From JBGOUJ01 sp041477005 (GTDB lineage: Bacteria; Acidobacteriota; Terriglobia; Bryobacterales; JACQDG01), in NCBI GenBank assembly GCA_041477005.1, contig JBGOUJ010000386.1, forward strand, positions 1 through 7,604: 7,604 nucleotides of DNA, read 5' to 3'. Below are positions 1 through 5,029 of the stretch, piece by piece (the stretch's first letter is position 1; each line of letters starts with the position of its first letter). The notes under the pieces were generated by a model, which saw only the letters and a list, made by a program, of their open reading frames with translations, was not told the DNA's origin and did no database searches. The position numbers and the translations under genes were made by a program.

Positions 1-387
1 GCCTGGACTTACTTGACGAACGTGGCAAACTGGGACGACCCGCCGGCCGAGTTCGAGCTGGATGGGCCGTTCGCGGCCGGGTCGTCCGGAACGACTCGGA
101 TGCCCGGACAGGAGCCGCGGCATTGGCAGATCCGGGATGTCAGGCCGATGCAGTCGTACACACTTGAGACGCATCTGGACGGAGCAACTGTGTCGTTCGA
201 GTGGCGATTCGACGGGCTGGCTGATGGGCGGACGCGGCTCACGCAGCGCATTGTGCTGCAGGGCGAGAACGCAGCGGCATACGTGGCGCAGATTCGGTCG
301 GCGTTCACGCCCAGTCTTCCGGCGGGTATGAACAAGATCGCAGCGGCAATAGCGCAGGCTGAGGCCAGCGGCGGCAGCGCCGGCTAA
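1..387 (+). CDS. SRPBCC-fold protein, C-terminal part (5' end outside window)
   Basis: The frame is open from base 1 (AWTYLTNVANWDDPPAEFELDG...) and ends at TAA 385-387, so 128 codons are visible and the true start lies upstream. A TTG at 13 could be called as a start, but the residues before it (AWTYL) fit the family pattern 'vWxyLtdvxxW', so I treat the gene as truncated by the window edge. The segment GTTRMPGQEPRHWQIRDV, followed by alternating strands (YTLETHLDGATVSFEWRF, then TRLTQRIVLQG) and a C-terminal amphipathic helix, is the usual second half of the SRPBCC (START/Bet v1, 'polyketide cyclase/dehydrase') fold. These proteins bind hydrophobic ligands in a cavity; no ligand can be named here. 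No signal peptide is visible because the N-terminus is missing. It converges on the XRE gene. Its stop codon lies inside an attC-like inverted repeat, an arrangement typical of the end of a gene cassette. Confidence 0.8.
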   Translation, partial: AWTYLTNVANWDDPPAEFELDGPFAAGSSGTTRMPGQEPRHWQIRDVRPMQSYTLETHLDGATVSFEWRFDGLADGRTRLTQRIVLQGENAAAYVAQIRSAFTPSLPAGMNKIAAAIAQAEASGGSAG

Positions 388-422
388 CAAGCCGCGGTTG
401 AACGCCCGGGCGTTAGGCGGCA
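380..422 (+). repeat. attC-like inverted repeat / stem-loop after the SRPBCC gene
   Basis: An imperfect inverted repeat spans the SRPBCC stop codon. The left arm CCGGCTAAC (380-388) pairs with the right arm GTTAGGCGG (413-421) with one mismatch. The 3' end GCGTTAGGC contains GTTAGGC, a perfect match to the integron core R' (GTTRRRY). The 5' end GGCTAAC differs at one base from R'' (RYYYAAC) and is followed by AAG, as in many attC sites. On the bottom strand the inner bases can pair as GCC-CGG with CCG-c-GGC, leaving one extrahelical base, which is the architecture integron integrases recognise. A perfect 14-base palindrome AACGCCCGGGCGTT (401-414) overlaps the right arm. Against this: from GGCTAAC to GTTAGGC it is only about 37 nt, shorter than usual attC sites (about 55 nt or more), and no integrase or second site is in the window. 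It could instead be a bidirectional hairpin between convergent genes, although no T-tract follows. Confidence 0.35.
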
Positions 423-452
423 TTTGGAGCCTTGCTCGCCTCGTTCCCATCT

Positions 453-752
453 TCACCGCGCAGATCGCTTCGCGTGGCGCGGTTCGAAGCTGATCAGTAG
501 ACGCGATCCGGTAGCCTCCGCCAGACGCTCCAGCGTCCGCATCGACGGTCGCCCTCGCCCGCTTTCCAGCCGGGCGACAACCGGCTGTGTCGTCCCCATT
601 TTCCGGGCCAGCTCCCCTTGTGTAAGACCGGCACGGTTCCTCACATCCACTACGGCCGAGGCCAGCACAAACTCTTCCTCAAGCGCCTCGTAAGCCTTCC
701 GGTACTTCGGCTCTTTCATCCACTTCTCGTGCATGTCAGATATGCGTGCCAT
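453..752 (-). CDS. XRE-family HTH regulator, HigA-type antitoxin-like, no toxin nearby
   Basis: This 99-residue protein has an XRE/Cro-C1 helix-turn-helix at about residues 35-89: DVRNRAGLTQGELARKMGTT, then QPVVARLESG (recognition helix about 56-63), then the closing helices MRTLERLAEATG. The N-terminal 30 residues (KEPKYRKAYEALEEEF) are the acidic helical arm commonly seen in XRE antitoxins paired with RelE/ParE/HigB toxins, so by family it should bind DNA and may neutralise a toxin. HigB-type toxins usually lie directly upstream. Here the upstream neighbour is the amidohydrolase, ending 14 bases away, and the 65 bases downstream hold no gene, so it appears to be an orphan. The start is uncertain: ATG at 752 has no clear Shine-Dalgarno, and ATG at residue 7 (MHEKW) is an alternative. 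It may be read through from the amidohydrolase. It could simply be a solitary regulator. Confidence 0.85.
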   Translation of the reverse strand: MARISDMHEKWMKEPKYRKAYEALEEEFVLASAVVDVRNRAGLTQGELARKMGTTQPVVARLESGRGRPSMRTLERLAEATGSRLLISFEPRHAKRSAR

Positions 753-766
753 TGCTACATAGATCT

Positions 767-1966
767 CTAGCGCTGTGCGGCGAGCTGCTTGTCCATCGAA
801 GCGCGAATCGACGGCAGGTATCGCAGAGCGTTGGCGTAGTAGACCTTGCGGAGCACGTCGTCGGGCAGGCCGATGCCGGAGATTTTCCAGCGGCCGTGCA
901 ACGGGGCGCCCGTCTCCGAGCGAAGCTGGGCCGGGTGATCGAAGTGCTCGTCATAGGTCTCCAGAAATCTCCAATGAGGCGCCCAGAACTCTTCGATCCC
1001 GCGGTTGGGATTGCCGTCGGAGCCGAAGAGGATGCGGTCCTGATACTTGAAGATGAACTCGCGGATCATCCGGGGCGCGCGACCCAGGTCCTGAACGGTC
1101 GCCGAGATCTCGACGTCGGCGTTGGGATACTTGTCGAGCAGCGCGGCCACCTTATCCATGTCGTAGTACAACATTGCCAAGTGGGCGTTGACGAAGCGCG
1201 TCCTGGGGTGCTTGGCGTGCATGTTCTCGCGCGCCTTTTCGATGACCTCGTGGGCCGGCTGGCCGGTCTTGTAGTAGTTGCCCTCGGGGCTGCTGCGCCA
1301 CAGGCCGGCCTCATAGCGCTCGTTCTCGGGGCCGATGGGAAGGAAGCGGCCGTAGGAGTCGCTGGTGTGTATCATGACGGGCTTGCTGTGCTTGGCGCAC
1401 ATTTCCCAGATCGGATCGAATCGCGGGTCGTCGGACTGGATGTAGGCGCCGTCGGGATTCTTCAGGTCGAGCCCGAGCACCTTGTTGATTTTCAGCCCCG
1501 CCGCGCCGGCCCGAAAACAGCGCTCCAGCTCCGCCGCGGTCCGTTCGGACCAGCCCGGCTCGTTGATCCCTTGGAAGTTCACCCTGGCGAAATGAATGAT
1601 GCGGTCCCGGTAGGGTTCGCCCAGCTTCATGTTCTGGTCGAACGTTTTTCCAAATCCGCCGTCCATGTTGCAGATCACGCCCAGACCGGTCTGGTCCATC
1701 TCTTTGATCATCTTCTTGTAGGCTTCCGGGGAACTGAGCGCCCGTCCGTGGAGGTGGAAGTCGATCGCCGGAAACTTGGCTCGGGTGATATCGGTCCGGG
1801 GGAGCTTCATAAGCGCCTTGGGCATGGCCGGCGCCTCGGGCGTCTGCTTGAAGTCGGGATGTGAGGGAAACCGGGGACCCCCGGATTTCGCCTCGGTCTT
1901 TTGAGCCGAGGAGATCGAGCAGACCGCCGCGATGAGCAGCACCAAAACGGGTAACCGTCGAAGCAT
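767..1966 (-). CDS. Secreted metal-dependent hydrolase, amidohydrolase-2 (TIM-barrel) family
   Basis: The protein has 399 residues from ATG 1966. I prefer this start because AAGGAG (1980-1975) sits 8 nt upstream, and because the residues that follow (MLRRLPVLVLLIAAVCSISSAQ) form a good signal peptide. The ATG at 1972 is only 2 nt from that ribosome site, and extending to 2062 would bury the signal peptide. Mature-domain landmarks of the amidohydrolase-2 (PF04909-type) barrel: metal-binding HxH at H71/H73 in AIDFHLHG, AGLKINK near K159, H200 in VMIHTSD, H262 in VNAHLAM, and D317 in ILFGSDGNP. The typical C-terminal helix YYANALRYLP is at 376-384. Family members hydrolyse or decarboxylate small ring or carboxylate compounds using one divalent metal; the substrate cannot be told from sequence. 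Export to the periplasm or outside is inferred. The XRE gene starts 14 bases after its stop. An AT-richer gap lies upstream, so it probably has its own promoter. Confidence 0.88.
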   Translation of the reverse strand: MLRRLPVLVLLIAAVCSISSAQKTEAKSGGPRFPSHPDFKQTPEAPAMPKALMKLPRTDITRAKFPAIDFHLHGRALSSPEAYKKMIKEMDQTGLGVICNMDGGFGKTFDQNMKLGEPYRDRIIHFARVNFQGINEPGWSERTAAELERCFRAGAAGLKINKVLGLDLKNPDGAYIQSDDPRFDPIWEMCAKHSKPVMIHTSDSYGRFLPIGPENERYEAGLWRSSPEGNYYKTGQPAHEVIEKARENMHAKHPRTRFVNAHLAMLYYDMDKVAALLDKYPNADVEISATVQDLGRAPRMIREFIFKYQDRILFGSDGNPNRGIEEFWAPHWRFLETYDEHFDHPAQLRSETGAPLHGRWKISGIGLPDDVLRKVYYANALRYLPSIRASMDKQLAAQR

Positions 1967-2063
1967 GGTCATAACTCCTTCCAGAAGTCGGGTAGACGTA
2001 TTGTTACACAAAAATTCGAGTAACAGGCGGGTCCAGCCTGCGTCACGGGCGCCGCGTGCCACA
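1967..2063 (-). promoter_or_regulatory. Probable promoter and leader of the amidohydrolase
   Basis: This 97-base gap is the only clearly AT-rich island between genes on the minus strand. It holds GAATTTTTGTGTAACAATACG (about 2018-1998 read on the minus strand), where TAACAAT could serve as a -10 element. I see no -35 hexamer at a convincing distance. A GTTAC-N12-GTAAC inverted repeat (2003-2007 and 2020-2024) overlaps it and could be an operator. The Shine-Dalgarno GGAAGGAG (1982-1975) sets the start at 1966. Position and composition support a promoter, but the exact elements are guesses. Confidence 0.35.
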
Positions 2064-2351
2064 CTATTCGATCGAGTGGACGGTCCTGCCGGCCAGATCT
2101 ACCTGGCAAGGTCGGATGGGGTCGCCTCGGCGGAGGCGCTCGACCACCCGCCGGCCGAAGAAGAATTGGCCCATGCGGTCGGCTGGATCGGCTTGATGGC
2201 CGACGTTGACGAATTCGAAAGCGTTGCAGCGATCGAGCGCTGCCCGGCGGCGCACCATCTCGATCAGGCTGCTGCGGGTCGCTTCGATTAACGGCCCGAG
2301 GTGATAGAACTGCCGACTGGCGGCCACGCGGACGGCCAGGCCCGCGGCCAT
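2064..2351 (-). CDS. Hypothetical protein, 95 aa, start overlaps the preceding stop (TGATG)
   Basis: I do not recognise this protein. ATG at 2351 shares its A with the TGA of the 47-aa ORF (TGATG), a common translational-coupling junction. The product begins MAAGLAVRVAASRQFYHLGP and ends VDLAGRTVHSIE, then TAG at 2066-2064. By my count about 80 percent of its codons end in G or C, similar to the surrounding genes, which argues that the frame is translated. It has two Arg-rich helical stretches (MVRRRAAL and GRRVVERLRRGD), an FVNVGHQADPADRMGQFFF segment between them, and no signal peptide or membrane helix. The frame stays open upstream to beyond 2414 but looks non-protein-like there (Arg/Pro-rich). 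An alternative is that this and the 47-aa ORF are two halves of one gene separated by a frameshift near 2351. Confidence 0.5.
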   Translation of the reverse strand: MAAGLAVRVAASRQFYHLGPLIEATRSSLIEMVRRRAALDRCNAFEFVNVGHQADPADRMGQFFFGRRVVERLRRGDPIRPCQVDLAGRTVHSIE

Positions 2352-2494
2352 CAGAATCTGCGCAGCGACTTGCGTTCGGCCTTGGGGCGGGCTTCGTCGG
2401 TGAACGGCCGCCAATAGGCGCGCCGCTCGACGACCAGGACCGCGGCGGCAAGCAGCAGGCCGAGAGCCAGCCAGGTCCGGTGGGCCGGCTTCAC
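2351..2494 (-). CDS. Small single-pass membrane protein, 47 aa, coupled to the DUF3604 gene by a GTGA overlap
   Basis: This ORF is short enough to be missed by length filters. GTG at 2494-2492 overlaps the TGA stop (2493-2491) of the DUF3604 gene as GTGA, the classic arrangement for translational coupling. The product starts MKPAHRTWLALGLLLAAAVL, so the hydrophobic stretch from W8 to V22 can form one membrane helix. A basic, charged tail follows (ERRAYWRPF, then DEARPKAERKSLRRF). Third codon positions are mostly G/C, as in neighbouring genes, and the frame ends at TGA 2353-2351, where the next ORF starts. I do not recognise a family. It might anchor or accompany the exported enzyme encoded upstream, but this is inferred only from coupling. 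It could also be the N-terminal piece of a frameshifted larger gene with the 95-aa ORF. Confidence 0.45.
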   Translation of the reverse strand: MKPAHRTWLALGLLLAAAVLVVERRAYWRPFTDEARPKAERKSLRRF

Positions 2495-3750
2495 CGTTTT
2501 TTCGCCACCCAGATGGGGCTCGACCAGGCCATGTTGCGGTCCGCTTGTATCACGCGGATATAGTAGTAGCCATCCTCGCCCTTCCAGGCCTGGTCGCGAA
2601 ACTCGAACCGGACCTCCTTTTGGCGGGGCTCGAGGTTGTAGACGAACCGGTTGTTCTCTATAACGTCGATTCTCTCGATGGGCGCCGTGCCCCGGATCGC
2701 GACCTGCAGGATCGGCGGAGAGGCGGTCGAGATTTCCTCGCCCATGATGTGGCCCTCGATCGAGAAATCGAGCTCGATCTTGTCGGTCGCGGCATAGGTG
2801 CGGCGGGCGCGGAGGGCGTCGAAGATCGAGGGCCGGTCGATGGCCTTGGCGTAAACGGCGGCGAACGACATGTGGGTCGAGCCGTGATCGGAGCTGGCGA
2901 TAAAGCCGAGCTTGTGATTGCGCTCCAGGGCGTTCCAGACGAAATTGGGGCTGTCCTTTTCGTAGACCGCCTGGCCGGCGGGATCGGGCGCTCCGGCGTA
3001 TTCGTAGGTGCTGCGGAGACCCTGGTAGATCTCGACGAGGCGCTCGATGTCGGGGTCGTAGTAGTCCCAGCTCACCTGCTTGTTGGTCCAGGCGGGGGTG
3101 TGCGGGATGCTGATGGCCTGCTTGCCACGGAGCGCGGCGAACAGGCCGTTGGGGTCGACGCCGGGGTCGCCGGTCTCGTAGGAGGCGGGGACGGGCGTGT
3201 AGTCGCGGTTCAGGTGGACGACGTTGCGGTGGCCCCAGGGAGAGAACTGGCTCCGCTCGTAGGCGTGGAGCGGAGAGAAGAAGCCGGGGGCATAAAACAA
3301 ATCCGTGACTTTTTGGATTCGCCAGAGATTGTAGCGGCGCGGGAGATAGCGGGTGTGGTCGGTGATGCCGAGGAAATCGAGGCCGGCGGCGTCAAGGGCG
3401 TAACGCATGGCGTCGGTAAGGGACCCGTCGCGGAGGCCGCCGTCTTCGGAGATATCGGTGTGGCGGTGGAGATCGCCCCAGACGAGCTGGTAGCCGAGGA
3501 AGTGGTGGCGGGGGCTTGGGCTGGGCGTGGCCGCCGGTCCGGCCAGCAAGGGCTCGGCAGCGGTGGGCGGCGAGGCCGCCGGCCCGGCAAACCGGCGGAG
3601 GTAGACCACGTTGTGGCGCAATCCGGCCGGATAGCAGGCTACGACATTGCCGCCGCCGTCGAGCGCCGTGACGACCTTCTGGTCGATGCGCCCTTCGCTG
3701 TCGAGCATATATCGCGGCTTCGACCAGCTTTCGCCCTGCCAGCTCGTCAC
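2491..3750 (-). CDS. C-terminal part of the broken gene: DUF3604 (PHP-like metal-dependent) domain
   Basis: This segment encodes 419 residues if translation restarts at GTG 3750. It begins with the second half of a propeller blade (SWQGESWSKPRYML, then NVVACYPAGLRHNVVYLRRF) and a Pro/Ala/Ser-rich linker (about 55-80). The DUF3604 domain (PF12228-type) follows from about residue 88 to the end. Visible metal-site motifs resemble PHP phosphoesterases: WGDLHRHTD (H95, H97), GITDHT (D131, H132), SPWGHRNV (H174), ISIPHTP (H217) and ASSDHG (D288, H289). A C-terminal beta-sandwich-like segment (IERIDVIENNRFVYNLEP, then YYYIRVIQADRNMAWSSPIWV) closes the protein normally. The catalytic residues all seem present, so loss of function, if any, comes from the upstream stop. 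Substrate is unknown; hydrolysis of a phosphoester-like or other bond is family-level inference. The final TGA overlaps the GTG of the 47-aa ORF. Confidence 0.85.
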   Translation of the reverse strand: MTSWQGESWSKPRYMLDSEGRIDQKVVTALDGGGNVVACYPAGLRHNVVYLRRFAGPAASPPTAAEPLLAGPAATPSPSPRHHFLGYQLVWGDLHRHTDISEDGGLRDGSLTDAMRYALDAAGLDFLGITDHTRYLPRRYNLWRIQKVTDLFYAPGFFSPLHAYERSQFSPWGHRNVVHLNRDYTPVPASYETGDPGVDPNGLFAALRGKQAISIPHTPAWTNKQVSWDYYDPDIERLVEIYQGLRSTYEYAGAPDPAGQAVYEKDSPNFVWNALERNHKLGFIASSDHGSTHMSFAAVYAKAIDRPSIFDALRARRTYAATDKIELDFSIEGHIMGEEISTASPPILQVAIRGTAPIERIDVIENNRFVYNLEPRQKEVRFEFRDQAWKGEDGYYYIRVIQADRNMAWSSPIWVAKKR

Positions 3751-3756
3751 GCCGAC

Positions 3757-4950
3757 TTACAGGAGGTTCTGATTGATCGGCCGGCGGAAGAAGAGCCACA
3801 AGCCGCCATCCGGCCCGACTGCCGGCGTGGGGGCCTGGGCGCCGGACTCGCCCCAGAGCGAGTCGAGCTTCGCCGCGGCTTCGGGCGCGGGGTAGAGCTT
3901 CCCCTCCTTCCAGCACGCGAGGCCGATGGTGCGCTTCACGCGCAGGCCGCCGTTGGAGGAATCGCCCGCCCAGTTCTCGGGGCCGACTTCCCAGGTGATC
4001 CAGACGCGGCCGGCCCGGTCGGTGGCGAGGGCAGGGCGGGCCTCGAGTTGGGGGCCGGCGGCGACGGGGGTCTCGGGCCCCCATGCGCCGGCGAGGAAGC
4101 TGCGCAGATAGATGTCGTAGTTGCCGGCGCGGTAGGTGTCCCAAGCGACGTGGACGCCGCCCTGGGAGTCGATCTCGAGGGCTGGGGCCCAGTTGTTGCC
4201 GCGGGCGGAAGTGACGGCCGCTTCCGGGCCCCACCCGTTGCGTTCGCGGACGCGATAGAAGATGCCGGAGTTGCCGTTTCGTAGCGACTGCCAAACGAGC
4301 CAGAGCTGATCGCGGGCGGCTCGCAGTTGCGGCTCGAGGTCGGGCGCGGTGTGGGTCGTCAGGCGCTCCACCTTTCCCCAGCGGCCGGCGCGGCGCTCGC
4401 GGCCGTAGAGATCCCAATTGCCGCGCACTTGGGCCGGCCAGACCACCCAGACCGCGCCGGACCCGGACGGCGCCCCGGCGTTTGCCCCCGAGGGCACGCC
4501 AGTGGACGGACCGGACGGCGCCCGAGAGGGCCTCCCAGAGGGCGCACCAGAAGACGGACCGGAGGGTGGCCCAGCGGGCGCGCCGGGCGGCGCTCCCAAG
4601 ACGGCGATGGCCGGCTTGTGATAGTCGCCGGGACCGTCGCTGACCTCTTCCGGATCGAGCCACCGGGCGCCGTCGAATTCGCGGACGAAGATCCGGTCGG
4701 TTCCCTCGGCCTCGGAATACGACACCCAGGCCACCCAGAGCCGGTCGCCGGAAGCGCACAGGGACGGATGGTCGTCCTCGCGGAGACCGGTGGTGAGCGG
4801 GAGGATCTGTTTCAGCTCGGCGAGCCGCAGCGGATCAGGGCGCGGGCTGGGGCCGGTTCCTGCCTCGCCTGCGGAAACCCGCTGCGCCGGGAGCGGCAGC
4901 GCCAAGAGCCACGCGGCAAAGAGCCACCCCGCCAAGCCCAGCCATCTCAT
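3757..4950 (-). CDS. N-terminal part of the broken gene: exported beta-propeller half
   Basis: This segment encodes 397 residues from ATG 4950, preceded by GAAGG (4959-4955, spacing 4 nt). Residues 1-27 (RWLGLAGWLFAAWLLALPLP followed by AQRVSAGE) form a signal peptide with cleavage after one of the Ala residues at about 22-27. The rest is a repeated propeller-like pattern, each blade carrying 'lWvaWxs...xxxifxRxxxxxxWgpexxvt': LWVAWVSYSEAEGTDRIFVR (71-90), VWVVWPAQVRGNWDLYGRE (167-185), LWLVWQSLRNGNSGIFYRV (216-234), VHVAWDTYRAGNYDIYLRS (266-284), VWITWEVG (316-323) and LWLFFRRP (384-391). Such WxxW-repeat propellers precede DUF3604 domains in Acidobacteria and probably help binding or scaffolding. 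A Gly/Pro/Ser/Ala-rich insertion (119-165) interrupts one blade. On its own this fragment lacks the catalytic domain and ends in the middle of a blade. Confidence 0.82.
   Translation of the reverse strand: MRWLGLAGWLFAAWLLALPLPAQRVSAGEAGTGPSPRPDPLRLAELKQILPLTTGLREDDHPSLCASGDRLWVAWVSYSEAEGTDRIFVREFDGARWLDPEEVSDGPGDYHKPAIAVLGAPPGAPAGPPSGPSSGAPSGRPSRAPSGPSTGVPSGANAGAPSGSGAVWVVWPAQVRGNWDLYGRERRAGRWGKVERLTTHTAPDLEPQLRAARDQLWLVWQSLRNGNSGIFYRVRERNGWGPEAAVTSARGNNWAPALEIDSQGGVHVAWDTYRAGNYDIYLRSFLAGAWGPETPVAAGPQLEARPALATDRAGRVWITWEVGPENWAGDSSNGGLRVKRTIGLACWKEGKLYPAPEAAAKLDSLWGESGAQAPTPAVGPDGGLWLFFRRPINQNLL
4456..4596 (-). repeat. Coding tandem repeat giving a Pro/Ser/Gly/Ala-rich insertion
   Basis: A GC-rich tandem repeat lies within the N-terminal propeller half and encodes residues 119-165 with the loose four-residue unit SGxP / GAPSG. 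The clearest long copies, GAGGGCACGCCAGTGGACGG (from 4490) and GAGGGCGCACCAGAAGACGG (from 4538) on the plus strand, are 48 bases apart (16 codons, four units). Removing the insertion would join KPAIAVLG directly to AVWVVWPAQ, a normal blade, so it looks like repeat expansion in a surface loop. The repeat keeps the frame. Confidence 0.7.
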
Positions 4951-5029
4951 GAGGCCTTCAGTCTGCCGAAAGAATCGGCCATCGTCAATCTAAAGGATAT
5001 TGCCGCCGGCGTGGCAGGCGCCTTCGCTA

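Larger units (their letters stand above)
2491..4950 (-). pseudogene. Full-length propeller-DUF3604 gene interrupted by one in-frame TAA
   Basis: Read continuously, 4950-2491 is a single frame of 820 codons with one internal stop, TAA at 3759-3757. The codons around it are CTC CTG TAA GTC GGC GTG ACG, with no shift of frame. The stop falls inside a propeller blade: the half ending GLWLFFRRPINQNLL lies before it, and the matching half VTSWQGESWSKPRYMLDSEG lies after it, following the WxGExWsxPr pattern of the other blades. There is no Shine-Dalgarno before the downstream GTG at 3750, so independent restart is unlikely. A single substitution from AAA, CAA, GAA, TCA, TTA or TAT/TAC would give TAA. 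The possibilities are a recent nonsense mutation, a sequencing or assembly error, or stop read-through. An uninterrupted product would be an exported, about 819-residue metal-dependent enzyme. Confidence 0.75.

Noticed and set aside
740..770. AGATAT...ATAGATCT imperfect dyad around the XRE start as an autoregulatory operator
   Set aside because: The arms match only partly and overlap the start codon and the end of the amidohydrolase gene. It is not better than chance by eye.
746..1864. Plus-strand ORF (372 codons) opposite the amidohydrolase
   Set aside because: It mirrors the codon bias of the real gene on the other strand, and no domain or ribosome site supports it.
1967..2062. N-terminal extension of the amidohydrolase to 2062
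   Set aside because: It would place 32 odd residues before a good signal peptide. The Shine-Dalgarno at 1980-1975 fits ATG 1966, and the DNA is AT-rich and intergenic in character.
1969..2451. Minus-strand ORF of 160 codons overlapping the small-ORF region
   Set aside because: It is Ser/Pro/Arg-rich with no motif, and it overlaps two frames with better codon usage and coupled starts.
3757..3759. Recoding of the internal stop as selenocysteine or pyrrolysine
   Set aside because: The codon is TAA, not TGA or TAG, so standard recoding does not apply. Mutation, error or ordinary read-through remain possible.
2545..4284. Long plus-strand ORF (579 codons) opposite the DUF3604 gene
   Set aside because: It is antisense to clear domain-bearing sequence. 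Its translation is rich in Val/Gly/Ala/Asp with no recognisable motifs, and such shadow frames are common in GC-rich genes.
3392..4759. Minus-strand ORF of 455 codons in another frame of the DUF3604 gene
   Set aside because: It is an Arg/Pro-rich translation typical of an off-frame reading. The overlapping frame has a signal peptide, propeller repeats and PHP motifs.
4951..5029. GC-rich hairpin as a terminator between the SBBP and DUF3604 genes
   Set aside because: The possible stems around 5000-5025 are short and interrupted, and no T-tract follows on the minus strand.
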